From the NCBI RefSeq assembly GCF_000258515.1, contig NZ_AJLF01000002.1, forward strand, positions 248,001 through 312,000: a stretch of DNA of 64,000 nt. Direction: 5' to 3'. This DNA is from Thermococcus zilligii AN1. Its GTDB lineage: Archaea > Methanobacteriota_B > Thermococci > Thermococcales > Thermococcaceae. The notes beneath the pieces were generated by a model. It was given only the letters and a program-made list of their open reading frames with translations, ran no database searches and was not told where the DNA came from. Both the position numbers and the translations under genes were made by a program. Positions 9,469 to 17,823 of this stretch are shown here, piece by piece. How positions within the stretch are numbered: position 1 is the stretch's first letter; each line of letters begins with the position of its first letter.

Positions 9469-10286
9469 TAGCCCTTCAGCCCTATTTTTCTCGCCTGTTT
9501 TTCGCTCCATTTGTACGCCAGATAGCCGAAAATGGTGTAAGCCGCGGAAACCAGCAGGAGGTGGGCTATCTCTCCCCTGGCCCCCCAAATCCCGTGAACA
9601 ACGGCTTCTCTGAGGGCTTCGGTCGTCGGAGCGTAGGGGAGGGCCTTTGCCATCAACTGGAGAGGTTTTGGGAGGATTGAGATTGGATACATCGCCCCGC
9701 TGAGGGCAAAGACGAGCATTTCAAGGATGCTTATGAAGGGCCCGGGATCGCGGAGGTAGAGGACGATTCCGGCGGCGGCCAGGCCCAGGCCCACCATTCC
9801 GGGCGTCCCGAGGAGGAGGACGGCCAGCCCCCTGAGGAACGGGATGGCATCTATTCTCAGGTTGAAAAGTACGGCAAAGAGGGGGATGTAAACCAGAAGG
9901 AACACCCCGTTGAGGACGAGCCTGACGAGGACGTTGCCGAGGAAGAAGGTTATCCTCCTCATCGGTGAGGCGAAGGAGTACTCAAGGGTTCCGACGTAGA
10001 GCTCGTCAACCACGCTCCAGACGAACCCGCTGAGGAAAGTCAATCCAAAGCCGAGAACCATGAAGCCGAGGACGGCAAAGAGGAGGTAGTCCGAGTAGCC
10101 GGTGAGTTCCGCCAGGGATTCCGAGTACCTTTTGCCTGTCAGCCCTATTCCGATGAGGAGGGCGTTTCCAGCGAAGAAAAAGCCCATGAGGATGTCGCTG
10201 ATGAACCAGAGCCTGTAGCTCAGGAAGACCTTCCAGTTCTTCCTTGCCACCCCTGCGAGGGCTCCCAGCTCTTCAGTAGCCGCCAT
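9465..10286 (-). CDS. ABC-2 type transporter permease
   Basis: 273-residue integral membrane protein with about six hydrophobic segments and the ABC-2 signature around YVGTLEYSFASPMRRITFFLGN (residues about 96-117) and LSGAMYPISILPKPLQ. It is the last gene of a three-gene exporter operon with a second permease and an ATPase; it overlaps the second permease by 14 bp. The two permeases probably form a heterodimer exporting a lipid, polysaccharide, drug or peptide; the substrate is not readable. Confidence 0.88.
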   Translation of the reverse strand: MAATEELGALAGVARKNWKVFLSYRLWFISDILMGFFFAGNALLIGIGLTGKRYSESLAELTGYSDYLLFAVLGFMVLGFGLTFLSGFVWSVVDELYVGTLEYSFASPMRRITFFLGNVLVRLVLNGVFLLVYIPLFAVLFNLRIDAIPFLRGLAVLLLGTPGMVGLGLAAAGIVLYLRDPGPFISILEMLVFALSGAMYPISILPKPLQLMAKALPYAPTTEALREAVVHGIWGARGEIAHLLLVSAAYTIFGYLAYKWSEKQARKIGLKGY

Positions 10287-11076
10287 ATCCCATCACCCTG
10301 GCTGTTTTCTCCGCCCACCTGAACACCGCGTAGCTCACGAGCCAGTAGAGGGGCGTTAATATGACGAGCCACAGGGTCTCATCAGTTACGGCTGAATAAG
10401 GCATCCCAGCGAGTAGCTTTCTGACGGCGCTGGCGGTGTGAGTTAGCGGGATTAGCTTTGAGGCCGAAGCGACCCAGCCCGGGAGCGTTGAGAGGGGGAA
10501 GAAGACGCCCGAGAGAAAGAGAACCAGGAACTCGAATATCTGGGCAAAGGGCCCTATGTTCTTGAGGACCATCACGAGGCCAGCGAAGATTAAGCCCGAG
10601 CCGAGGAAAGCCAGGAAGGCCAGCCCTATAACGGGAAGGGCCCTGAGAAGGGCTGTCCAGGAGAGGCTCACCCCAAAGGTCGACACCCCAGCTAAGAAGA
10701 CGATGGACATGACCACGGAATCCATGAGCATCCAGCCTGCGGCTAAGCTGATAACCATCTCCAGGAGGCCAGTGGGAGAGGCCACGTTGCTCTCAAGCGT
10801 TCCCCTCTGGAGCTCCTGCCGGATCCCCCACACGGACGCCTCCAGCGGTGAGGACGAGACCCACCAGAGGACGTAGCCTATCAGGGCGTAGGTGGGGTAG
10901 TCGCCGACCCCCGTGGAGGCCTGGAGGAGGGACGAATACCTCCCGCCGAGGATTGCCTCCCCGAAGTAGACGAACTGCACGAGGAACACTATCCCGACTA
11001 AGATCGAGCTCAGAACCCTGAGCGGATAGCGGAAAAACATCCTGAACTCCTTTTCTATGGGGGCCAGGAAGGCCAT
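10273..11076 (-). CDS. ABC-2 type transporter permease
   Basis: 267-residue membrane protein, paralogous to the downstream permease. It has six predicted membrane segments, an LQRGTLESNVASPTGLLEMV loop matching the ABC-2 domain, and a conserved FLSGVFFPLSTLPGW segment near residue 190. Its start lies 1 bp after the end of the ATPase gene, so the three genes are translationally linked. It forms the transmembrane half of an exporter with the neighbouring permease. Confidence 0.88.
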   Translation of the reverse strand: MAFLAPIEKEFRMFFRYPLRVLSSILVGIVFLVQFVYFGEAILGGRYSSLLQASTGVGDYPTYALIGYVLWWVSSSPLEASVWGIRQELQRGTLESNVASPTGLLEMVISLAAGWMLMDSVVMSIVFLAGVSTFGVSLSWTALLRALPVIGLAFLAFLGSGLIFAGLVMVLKNIGPFAQIFEFLVLFLSGVFFPLSTLPGWVASASKLIPLTHTASAVRKLLAGMPYSAVTDETLWLVILTPLYWLVSYAVFRWAEKTARVMGYGGY

Positions 11077-11077
11077 C

Positions 11078-12052
11078 TCAATCCCTCAGCGCCCTTCCGG
11101 TTAGCTTTATGAAAACATCTTCCAGCGTCGGTTCGACCCTTTCTACCGATAAAACCTTCGCCCCCGCCTTTATGAGGCTCTCAACGACCTTCGGCAGGTC
11201 TTCCTCGTCGAGGTTTCCCCTGAGGACGAGGGTTCCGCGCGTTGGATCTTCCCCGGAAACTGTTAACCTCTCATCAGCGGCCTTCACCTTTCCCGGTTCC
11301 AGGTTTTTAACCCGTATCTCCACCGTTTCGCCCCCGCTGACGAGCTTCTTGAGGTTCTCCGGCGTGTCGAGGGCTATTATCCGTCCGTGGTCGATTATGG
11401 CAATCCTGTCGCAGAGTTTTTCTGCCTCGGCCATGTAGTGGGTCGTCAGGAGAACCGTCTTGCCCTCCTCCCTCACGAGCCTATCCACGAACTCCCTGAC
11501 GAATACGGCGCTCTGGACGTCGAGGCCGAGGGTGGGCTCGTCCAGGAAGAGAACCTCTGGGTCGTTTATGAGGGCCTTGGCTATGGCCAGTCTCTGCTTC
11601 ATCCCGCGCGAGAAGCCCATAACCAGGTCGTTCCTCCTCTCCCAGAGGCCGACGAGCTGGAGGAGCTCCCTTATCCTCTTCTCAGCTTCCTCTTTTGGAA
11701 CGTAGTAGATGCTGGCGAAATAGCGGAGGTTTTCGTAGGCGCTCAGCCGCCAGTAGAGTGTTCTCTCGCCCTCGGCGACGAGGTTTATTCTTCTCCGGAC
11801 TTCCCTTGCCTGGGTGACGACGTCGTAGCCGAGAACCTTCGCGCTTCCCCCGCTCGGTTCAAGAAGGGTCGTGAGTATCTTTATCGTAGTGGTTTTTCCA
11901 GCACCGTTTGGGCCGAGGAGGCCGAATAGCTCGCCTTTTTCGACTTTGAAGGAGACGCCTTTGAGTGCTTCTACCCACTCAACCCGCCTAAAGGGCAGAG
12001 GTATCCTCTTCGGGTAGCTCTTCCTCAGGTCATTGACCTCAATCGCCGGCAT
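11078..12052 (-). CDS. ABC transporter ATP-binding protein (ABC-2 exporter)
   Basis: 324-residue nucleotide-binding protein: Walker A GPNGAGKTTT (about 48-57), signature variant FSRGMKQRLAIAKAL, Walker B VLFLDEPTLGLD and the H-loop TTHYMAEAE. A C-terminal extension of about 80 residues (VEIRVKNLEPG...TLEDVFIKLTGRAL) is typical of DrrA/NatA-type ATPases. No ribosome site precedes the ATG, and a T-rich TATA-like element lies about 30 bp upstream, so the mRNA may be leaderless. It powers the two permeases downstream. Confidence 0.92.
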   Translation of the reverse strand: MPAIEVNDLRKSYPKRIPLPFRRVEWVEALKGVSFKVEKGELFGLLGPNGAGKTTTIKILTTLLEPSGGSAKVLGYDVVTQAREVRRRINLVAEGERTLYWRLSAYENLRYFASIYYVPKEEAEKRIRELLQLVGLWERRNDLVMGFSRGMKQRLAIAKALINDPEVLFLDEPTLGLDVQSAVFVREFVDRLVREEGKTVLLTTHYMAEAEKLCDRIAIIDHGRIIALDTPENLKKLVSGGETVEIRVKNLEPGKVKAADERLTVSGEDPTRGTLVLRGNLDEEDLPKVVESLIKAGAKVLSVERVEPTLEDVFIKLTGRALRD

Positions 12053-12102
12053 CGTGGCAAAATCAGAGGGGACTTAGAAAAAGGTTTCCGGGGCAGGGGC
12101 CC

Positions 12103-12378
12103 TCAGATCCTTGAAACTGTCTCAACTTCGGCGCTCTCGACGTTCTCAACCTGCCTGAAGGCCTCGAGAACCTGGTCGAAGTCGTAGCCCTCTTCGTCCT
12201 TGGCTAAAACGTAGAACTTGAGGGCGACGAGGCCAAAGGCTATGGGCTCGCGCTCGACCCTGGCGAGGCCGAACTTCTTTGGAAGCGCCTCCTTGAGCTT
12301 TGCCTCGAGCTCGTTGAGGTTGACCTCCGGATCGGCCGGCATGACCTTGACGACACCGACGAGGTTGAAGTCGCCCAT
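12103..12378 (-). CDS. Elongation factor 1-beta (aEF-1B)
   Basis: 91-residue archaeal guanine-nucleotide exchange factor for EF-1alpha. The start ATG at 12378 has GGAGGTG 6 nt upstream and gives the family N-terminus GDFNLVGVVKVMP. The body PIAFGLVALKFYVLAKDEEGYD and the end VENVESAEVETVSRI are strongly conserved in Thermococcales. It recharges EF-1alpha with GTP in translation elongation. It follows the zinc-ribbon gene closely; such pairing is common in archaea. Confidence 0.95.
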   Translation of the reverse strand: MGDFNLVGVVKVMPADPEVNLNELEAKLKEALPKKFGLARVEREPIAFGLVALKFYVLAKDEEGYDFDQVLEAFRQVENVESAEVETVSRI

Positions 12379-12395
12379 CCTTTTCACCTCCTAAT

Positions 12396-12575
12396 TCACG
12401 GCCCCTCCCAGCCGCACTTGGGGCACTTGTAGGGGACGTTCAGGACCCTGCAACTTTCGCAGCGCCAGATGATTGCCTCACCACAGTTCGGGCAGATGAA
12501 GTGGGTGGCGTGCTCCCTTGGGGTTATCTCTTTTCCACATGATGTGCATACGGGTATCTCGGACTTCATCTCCAC
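12396..12575 (-). CDS. Small zinc-ribbon protein
   Basis: About 60-residue protein with four CxxC knuckles (CTSC, CPNC, CESC, CPKC), enough for two zinc sites, ending KCGWEGP. It belongs to the archaeal zinc-ribbon family usually found beside the EF-1beta gene and may act in translation; the exact job is unknown. The start is a choice between GTG at 12575 (6 nt after GGAGGTG) and the internal ATG at 12569; I prefer the GTG on spacing. Confidence 0.85.
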   Translation of the reverse strand: MEMKSEIPVCTSCGKEITPREHATHFICPNCGEAIIWRCESCRVLNVPYKCPKCGWEGP

Positions 12576-12633
12576 TGCGAACACCTCCAAGAAAGGTGGT
12601 TTTTGGCCACTGGAAAGCGTTCCGGGGTTCCAC

Positions 12634-12646
12634 TTATAAATCTTTC
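12634..12646 (-). promoter_or_regulatory. TATA/BRE promoter of zinc-ribbon and EF-1beta genes
   Basis: On the minus strand CGAAAG followed by ATTTATAAG makes a strong BRE-TATA element about 60 bp before the zinc-ribbon start. A small palindrome, TCTTTCGAAAGA (12641-12652), overlaps the BRE. Confidence 0.6.
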
Positions 12647-12715
12647 GAAAGAGGGCTCATTGTTCCTCGCTTCATCACCAAAATCAGAAAGGAGAACGCC
12701 AATCATTGCCCTCCC

Positions 12716-13168
12716 TTAGATCTCTTCTTTTACCGACACGAAGGAGACCATGGTGACGGTCTGGCTAATGCCCTTTATTTCCCTGAGCCTGTCAATAACT
12801 ATCTTCCCGATCTCCTCCGAGTTCCTTGCCCTCACCTTTATCAGGAGGTCCCATTCTCCGGTGATTATATGGACTTCGTACACTCCATCAAGGGCCGCGA
12901 CCCTCCTGGCGACTTCTCTCTGGTTTATGCCCGAGTCCGGATCATAGCGGGCGAGTATAAATGCTGTAGTTCCCAAATCGAGTTTTTTGTAATTGGGCTT
13001 TATCGTGAACTTCTCTATGACTCCCTCGTCAACGAGCTTCTTTATCCTGTAGTGTACTGTTGTCCTGGGTATCTTCAGCTTCTTGCTGAGGGAAGCTATG
13101 TTCTCTCTGGCATTTTCCCTCAACTCTTCAAGAAGTTTAAGGTCTACCTCATCAATATGCCCACTCAT
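12716..13168 (-). CDS. Lrp/AsnC family transcriptional regulator
   Basis: About 150-residue feast/famine regulator. The N-terminal helix-turn-helix (ENIASLSKKLKIPRTTVHYRIKKLVDEGVIEKF) is followed by a RAM ligand-binding domain with GVYEVHIITGEWDLLIKVRAR. I take the ATG giving SGHIDEVDLKLLEELREN as the start, because the 11 extra residues of the open frame are unlike the family. It probably controls amino-acid or energy metabolism genes; its ligand is unknown. The gene stands alone. Confidence 0.9.
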   Translation of the reverse strand: MSGHIDEVDLKLLEELRENARENIASLSKKLKIPRTTVHYRIKKLVDEGVIEKFTIKPNYKKLDLGTTAFILARYDPDSGINQREVARRVAALDGVYEVHIITGEWDLLIKVRARNSEEIGKIVIDRLREIKGISQTVTMVSFVSVKEEI

Positions 13169-13230
13169 CCCTATCCCCTGCCGTTGCTGCCATCTGTTCA
13201 AATTGTTGCCCGCAGGATTGAGGTTTCTTC

Positions 13231-13785
13231 TTATTTAAGGTTTTCTTTTAGCCAGGTGGCAAAGGCCTTAAGGGCCCTTCCCCTGTGGGATATCCTGTTC
13301 TTTTCTTCAGTTGTCATTTCGGCAAAGGTCTTCTCAAAGCCCTCCGGCCTGAAAATCGGATCGAAGCCAAAACCCCCCGATCCCAGGGGCTCGGTGGTTA
13401 TTTCACCGTCCACCCTCCCCTCGAAAGTGTGAAGTTCCCCGTCCCAGTAGGCTATCACGCTCTTGAAGTATGCCCGTCTGTCATTGAGGCCCTCCATGAG
13501 CTTGAGGATCCCCTTAATCCCGATGGTTCTGTAAACGTACGCTGAATAGACCCCTGGAAAGCCATTGAGGGCCTCAATGAAGAGGCCGGAATCATCGAGG
13601 AAGAAGGGCTCCTTAAATCTCTCCGCAATCCACCTGGCCCCGTACTCGGCAACTTCTTCCAGGGTATCCGCCTGGATTTCGGGATAGCCAATCTTCACCT
13701 GGTATACCTCGATTCCAAGAGGTTCCAGGTATTCCCTTGCTTCCATTACCTTGCCCGGGTTGGAGGTAATAAAGGCCAGCCTCAT
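13231..13785 (-). CDS. XTP/dITP diphosphatase (HAM1/RdgB)
   Basis: 184-residue house-cleaning pyrophosphatase. The start is at [12 protein letters not shown] with GGTGG upstream; TSNPGK is the family N-terminal motif. [12 protein letters not shown] and [11 protein letters not shown] complete the active site, and [14 protein letters not shown] ends the protein. It hydrolyses XTP and dITP to monophosphates, keeping deaminated purines out of nucleic acids. Confidence 0.95.
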   Translation of the reverse strand: MRLAFITSNPGKVMEAREYLEPLGIEVYQVKIGYPEIQADTLEEVAEYGARWIAERFKEPFFLDDSGLFIEALNGFPGVYSAYVYRTIGIKGILKLMEGLNDRRAYFKSVIAYWDGELHTFEGRVDGEITTEPLGSGGFGFDPIFRPEGFEKTFAEMTTEEKNRISHRGRALKAFATWLKENLK

Positions 13786-13831
13786 GAAACCACCTGAACG
13801 GAGAAAAGGAAGAAACATAAAAAGCTTTACA

Positions 13832-14320
13832 TCAGTCTATTTTGTAGCCGATTTTCTCAACGAGTTCCCTTCTCTCCTTCTTCTGTTCCTCTGTCTCTAT
13901 TCTGTTGGCGGCTTTTCCATCTACCACTCCAAGAATGCTTCTTCCCAGTTCTGTCTCGGCCACTATGACCTGGAACGGATTCTCACTGGCACCGTAAACC
14001 ATCGCAACGGCCGGATGATTTTTGACGGTGTTCAGAACGTTAATCGGGAAGGCGTTTCTCATCAGAATTACAAAGACATGGCCTGCACCGATTTTGAGGG
14101 CGTTCTTTGCCGCGAGTTGCTCCAGCTCCGGGTCGTTACCCGTGAACCTGGTGAGCTGGGGTTTTGCCTCGTTCATGGCTATTCCAAACTTTATCCTGGG
14201 CACGGCCGTGAGAAGTGCCCTGGCTAAATCATCGACTGTGAATATGGAAAAGTTGCCCTGTCCGATTATTACCTCAACGCCCTCAGGTTTTTCAATGTCA
14301 ACCACTTCTATCTTCACCAC
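13832..14320 (-). CDS. Adenosine-specific kinase family (DUF355) protein
   Basis: About 162-residue protein of the DUF355 (Adenosine_kin) family, recognised by [46 protein letters not shown] and [27 protein letters not shown]. Family members bind AMP/adenosine; the reaction in vivo is not settled. The start is one of two adjacent GTG codons (14320 or 14317) after GGTGGT. Its 5' region faces the divergent regulator gene at 14376, leaving about 55 bp for two promoters. Confidence 0.85.
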   Translation of the reverse strand: MVKIEVVDIEKPEGVEVIIGQGNFSIFTVDDLARALLTAVPRIKFGIAMNEAKPQLTRFTGNDPELEQLAAKNALKIGAGHVFVILMRNAFPINVLNTVKNHPAVAMVYGASENPFQVIVAETELGRSILGVVDGKAANRIETEEQKKERRELVEKIGYKID

Positions 14321-14375
14321 CGCAACCACCGATAAAGATATAACCGTCTCAGATTTAACCTTTTCGTGAAGCATC

Positions 14376-15302
14376 ATGCCGGGGGAGGAGTTTTCCCAGT
14401 CTGAGATGGAGTTTCTGATAGGCATACTGGAGAAATACCCAACAGAGAGCCTCAAGAAAATAGCCGAGCTCGAGGGTATCGACTACTACCGGCTAAAACG
14501 TCTCTATGATAAATACTACGGGACAAAATTCACGGTTAATCCTGTGTATGACATTAAAAAGCTCGGCCTCAGGAGCTTTGTTGCCTTCCTCTCCGTCCCC
14601 CGGGAGGATCTCTTTGAAGTTGCCGATAGAATGAAGGCGAATCCTTTTATCATTTATGTAAACGCGATGTTCGGCTTTAAGAACGGTATCTCGGCGATAC
14701 TGTACATCCCCAAGGATCAGGTTGACCTCGTTGGTGATCTGCTGGCAAAATACTCCGAGGACTATGAGTACTACGAGATGAGAAGTTACCTACACTACTC
14801 GGGCGACGATAACTTTGGCGACTGGTACTTAAGCTATCCCTATGCCCAGCTCATGGATCTTCACCTGTTGGATGCCCGAAAGCCAATTTCGGAGATAGCT
14901 CAAGCCCTCGGAAAGAGCCGCTCCACCGTAAACTACATGCTGGACAGGCTCAGAAAGGAGAAAATAATACTTGAGTACATAGCTGTGGTGGATGCTCCGG
15001 CCTACGATAGGGGAGTTCTTGGCCTGACCAGGGTATTTAACGATGAGGTTCTCGAAAAGTTTGAAGAGTACGAAATACAGGTGGGGTTCTCCCCGAGGGA
15101 TGGCTGGTATCTTGTTGAGTGGTATTTCTCCTCAAAAGAGGATCTGGCGTCGAAAATTATGGAGTTCAGCAAGTACGTTGAAAAGCTCGGTATTGAGTAT
15201 TTTGACGTTTTGAACCCCATAATGGAGAAATACAGGGAATGGCGCTTTTCGGGGATGGTAAGAAAGGATGGAAGGGGGTACCGGTGCATACTTGATTTTT
15301 GA
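14376..15302 (+). CDS. Putative transcriptional regulator with two helix-turn-helix regions
   Basis: 308-residue protein. An N-terminal HTH-like stretch (SLKKIAELEGIDYYRLKRLYDKYYG, about 25-50) and a clearer one in the middle (PISEIAQALGKSRSTVNYMLDRLRKEKI, about 172-199) are separated by a domain of about 100 residues that resembles an Lrp-type sensor (AFLSVPREDLFEVADRM). A second such domain follows the middle HTH. It looks like a tandem duplication of an HTH-sensor unit. There is no clear ribosome site; the TATA at about 14335 makes it nearly leaderless. Target genes are unknown; the divergent DUF355 gene is an obvious candidate. Confidence 0.7.
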   Translation: MPGEEFSQSEMEFLIGILEKYPTESLKKIAELEGIDYYRLKRLYDKYYGTKFTVNPVYDIKKLGLRSFVAFLSVPREDLFEVADRMKANPFIIYVNAMFGFKNGISAILYIPKDQVDLVGDLLAKYSEDYEYYEMRSYLHYSGDDNFGDWYLSYPYAQLMDLHLLDARKPISEIAQALGKSRSTVNYMLDRLRKEKIILEYIAVVDAPAYDRGVLGLTRVFNDEVLEKFEEYEIQVGFSPRDGWYLVEWYFSSKEDLASKIMEFSKYVEKLGIEYFDVLNPIMEKYREWRFSGMVRKDGRGYRCILDF

Positions 15303-16247
15303 TTAGAGCAGGATTGAGCAGTACTCAAGGCCATCTATTTCCCCCGTGGCCTGGTATTCAAGGGCACGACAGTCGTGGCACAGGTACCTGAGCGGACAGG
15401 CTGAGCATCCCTCTATTTTGTCCTTTGTCATTTTCCAGAACTCCTTGAGTTTCTTCTTCTTTCTTATTCCCCTTAGATCTCCTTTCCTCACATCCCCAAC
15501 GACGAAATTCCTGAGAAGCGGGCAGGGTGTTATATATCCGTCGGCGCTTACTGCAATTGTCCCCGCCAGACAGTCGTGGTACATCTGTGCCGTTGGGATT
15601 TCGCCCATTCTTTTCTCGATGACGTTGAACTTCAAAAACCGGGCCGATTTTGGATACAGCAGGTCCGCGTATATTTCGAAGTCACCCGTTTCGTCGAGCC
15701 TGCTCAGGAATGTTATCGCTTCGTCGAGCTTCTCTTGGGGAATCATCACCAGAAGGCCGTTCACGTTGGGGTTTAGAGAGACCTTCAGTATCCTGTCGGG
15801 GTCATATTCGAGCTCTACTATGGTTCTGGTTCCTTCAACAACTTCGTATTCATCTAAATCCTCCTCGAGAACAACGACGTTCACCTCCGGGATCCCAACT
15901 TCGGCCGCCATCTTTGCGACCTTCGAGAGATCCCTTGTGCTGTCATAATTCGTTATCCAGACTTCTTCCCCGTTGAGGGCTCTAAAATCCCGAAGAACGT
16001 TCCTGATTTCCTCTTCACCGAGCCTTTCCCTCCGGAGGAAGAACCTGTTGTTTCCTATGCAGCCCATTGACCTTGGTATCCCGTGCGCCTCGTCGAACCT
16101 TCCCTTTCCTTCTCCAAGCTGGAGTATCAACCGCTCTACATCCCCGCTGTGGGCTTTTTTGCTCCATGGTGGCTTCCCAACAGTGACGTTCTGGGAGGTT
16201 CTACCAGCTGAGGAGATAGCCGGCCAAGTTCTTACCGCCTCAACCAT
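15303..16247 (-). CDS. SPASM-domain protein with degenerate radical SAM region
   Basis: About 314 residues. The C-terminal SPASM domain is intact: a cysteine after QMYHD, a second after DGYITP, then CSACPLRYLCHDC and a final YC near the end, enough for auxiliary Fe-S clusters. The N-terminal two-thirds looks like a radical SAM barrel (LGEEEIRNVLRDF, EVWITNYDS, VGIPEVNVVVL), but the place of the C-x3-C-x2-C motif reads GCIGNNRFFLRRE with a single cysteine. It may be a non-catalytic relative that binds clusters or a peptide partner. The ATG at 16247 has GGTGAAG upstream and a TATA box at 16277-16285. MoaE lies upstream. Confidence 0.7.
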   Translation of the reverse strand: MVEAVRTWPAISSAGRTSQNVTVGKPPWSKKAHSGDVERLILQLGEGKGRFDEAHGIPRSMGCIGNNRFFLRRERLGEEEIRNVLRDFRALNGEEVWITNYDSTRDLSKVAKMAAEVGIPEVNVVVLEEDLDEYEVVEGTRTIVELEYDPDRILKVSLNPNVNGLLVMIPQEKLDEAITFLSRLDETGDFEIYADLLYPKSARFLKFNVIEKRMGEIPTAQMYHDCLAGTIAVSADGYITPCPLLRNFVVGDVRKGDLRGIRKKKKLKEFWKMTKDKIEGCSACPLRYLCHDCRALEYQATGEIDGLEYCSILL

Positions 16248-16276
16248 CAACTTCACCAGAAGGGGCTGGGGGATCA

Positions 16277-16285
16277 CATATAAAT
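16277..16285 (-). promoter_or_regulatory. TATA box of SPASM gene
   Basis: Minus-strand TATTTATATG about 30 bp before the start ATG, preceded by an A-rich BRE-like stretch. The leader would be only about 8 nt. Confidence 0.55.
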
Positions 16286-16341
16286 ACTTTTTCTATGCGA
16301 ATTTTGCATTTAACCAAAGGTAGTAATAAAAAAATGGCGAA

Positions 16342-16794
16342 CTACTTGCCATGGTAATCCTTTGCAGGGACAGCTTTGTCTCCTTCAATCCAGAAGGCCC
16401 CTTCCTCGGTGATCTCTTTTTTCCATACCGGGACTCTTTTCTTTACCTCGTCAACCGCCCACATGCAGGCTTCGAAGGCCTCCTTTCTGTGGGGGGCCGA
16501 TGCCACCACAAGTATGGTATCTTCTCCAACTTTCAGTTCCCCCCTCCTGTGCCATATCAGCATGTCAGTTATTCCGAATTTTTTCAGCGCCTCTTCCCGT
16601 ATTTTCTTCATTTCTTCCACGGCCATTTCGTCGTAGACCTCGTATATTAGCTTTAGAACCGTCCTTCCCCGGCTCTGGTTCCTTACCTTTCCCAGGAAAA
16701 TGACGTATCCTCCGGCTTCGGGGTGTGCTATTGTTTCGGTTGCCCTGTTAATGTCGAACTTCTCCTCCAGAACGGCAACTTTCTCGTTCACCAT
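16342..16794 (-). CDS. moaE: Molybdopterin synthase catalytic subunit
   Basis: About 150-residue MoaE. GGYVIFLGKVRNQSRGRTV, the LIWHRRGELKVGEDTILVVASAPHR block and VDEVKKRVPVWKKE with the catalytic lysine are all present. With a MoaD sulfur carrier it converts precursor Z to molybdopterin for tungsten/molybdenum enzymes such as aldehyde ferredoxin oxidoreductases. The ATG at 16794 follows GGTGTCGAAA. It lies 33 bp after the MoeB-like gene, so the E1 enzyme that activates MoaD and the synthase are co-expressed. Confidence 0.95.
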   Translation of the reverse strand: MVNEKVAVLEEKFDINRATETIAHPEAGGYVIFLGKVRNQSRGRTVLKLIYEVYDEMAVEEMKKIREEALKKFGITDMLIWHRRGELKVGEDTILVVASAPHRKEAFEACMWAVDEVKKRVPVWKKEITEEGAFWIEGDKAVPAKDYHGK

Positions 16795-16827
16795 TTTCGA
16801 CACCTTCGCAGGTTTTTGTCCGGATGT

Positions 16828-17547
16828 TTATGGGTTCGCCTTCGTGGAATCTTTCAGGTTTATGATCTCAAAGGTGTTGTAGGCAAGATCCACTATCAGT
16901 AGCTTGTTGAGAAGGGGTTCTCCAAGTTCTGTTATGAGTTTTAGCACTTCCATAACCTGGATGGAACCCACGAAAGCCGCCGTTGCCCCGATTATCGGGA
17001 ACTTGCCCTCCTTCTCCCTAACGTTTCCAAAGATTTCTCTCAGGCTCATGGTTTTTCCGGGAACTATCGTTGTCACCTGGCCATAAGTCCTCTCAACGGC
17101 CCCGTGAACGAGGGGCTTTCCGGTTCTCTGAGAGTAATCGTCGAGTATGAACCTGGTCTTAAAACTGTCCAGGCAGTCAACTATGATGTCCGCGTCCTTT
17201 AGGAGCTTATCGACGTTTTCCTCGGTTATCCTGGCCACTAATGGGGCGATCTCGATTGAGGAGTTGAATCTCCTGAGCTTCCATGCTGCCGAGACGGGTT
17301 TTGGGTTCTTACCCAGATCCTCCTCCCAGTGGAGTATCTGTCTGTTGAGGTTGCTTAGCTCCGGCTTCTCCGAGTCCACTAAGAGTATCCTGCCCACTCC
17401 TGCCGCGGCCAGATAATACGCCACCGGGGATCCAAGGCCCCCGACGCCGACGACAGCAACAGTGGCGTTCTTCAGCTTTTCCTGTCCTTCGGTTCCCCAC
17501 ACCATTATCTGCCTATCATACCTCTGGAGGTCTTTCTCGCTGAGCAT
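16828..17547 (-). CDS. MoeB/ThiF/HesA-type adenylyltransferase (E1-like)
   Basis: About 239 residues. The adenylation domain has the Rossmann motif GVGGLGSPVAYYLAAAGVG, the following DSEKPELSNLNRQILH with the conserved arginine, and DCLDSFKTR. It would adenylate the C-terminal glycine of a MoaD/ThiS-like sulfur carrier. Only one cysteine is seen, so the structural zinc tetrad and a catalytic cysteine of classical MoeB are missing, as in some archaeal UbaA/HesA proteins. The start is the ATG of MLSEKDLQRYDRQ; an upstream in-frame ATG at 17565 is possible. moaE follows. Confidence 0.88.
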   Translation of the reverse strand: MLSEKDLQRYDRQIMVWGTEGQEKLKNATVAVVGVGGLGSPVAYYLAAAGVGRILLVDSEKPELSNLNRQILHWEEDLGKNPKPVSAAWKLRRFNSSIEIAPLVARITEENVDKLLKDADIIVDCLDSFKTRFILDDYSQRTGKPLVHGAVERTYGQVTTIVPGKTMSLREIFGNVREKEGKFPIIGATAAFVGSIQVMEVLKLITELGEPLLNKLLIVDLAYNTFEIINLKDSTKANP

Positions 17548-17628
17548 CCCATCACCAAAATTCATTCTCCTCAGAGTTTATCACCTTTTGGACAAACGTT
17601 TTTAGGGCTTAACGGGGATCCCTCTCCG

Positions 17629-17823
17629 GTGTCGGTCGTGGGGGATGTTGCCTGGAATGCTGCTAAGGCACAGCTTTTGAGGGAAGGTTACCTTGAGGTC
17701 GGTGACTTCAGTGTAGAGCTTACCCTCGACAACACTTTCCTGGACTTCGAGTACGTTCCCAGGGTGGCGGTTTACCACGGGAAAAGGGGGAGGTGGTACG
17801 TGGTGAGGAACCGTTCTGGTTAG
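17629..17823 (+). CDS. Small hypothetical protein cut by or ending at the IS607 element
   Basis: 64-residue frame starting at GTG (SVVGDVAWNAAKAQLL) with no recognisable domain. Its last codons and stop (17821-17823) lie at the edge of the transposon, overlapping the end of tnpB, so the original C-terminus may have been lost. A T-rich TATA-like stretch lies near 17600. It may be a truncated gene; I do not recognise a family. Confidence 0.4.
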   Translation: MSVVGDVAWNAAKAQLLREGYLEVGDFSVELTLDNTFLDFEYVPRVAVYHGKRGRWYVVRNRSG

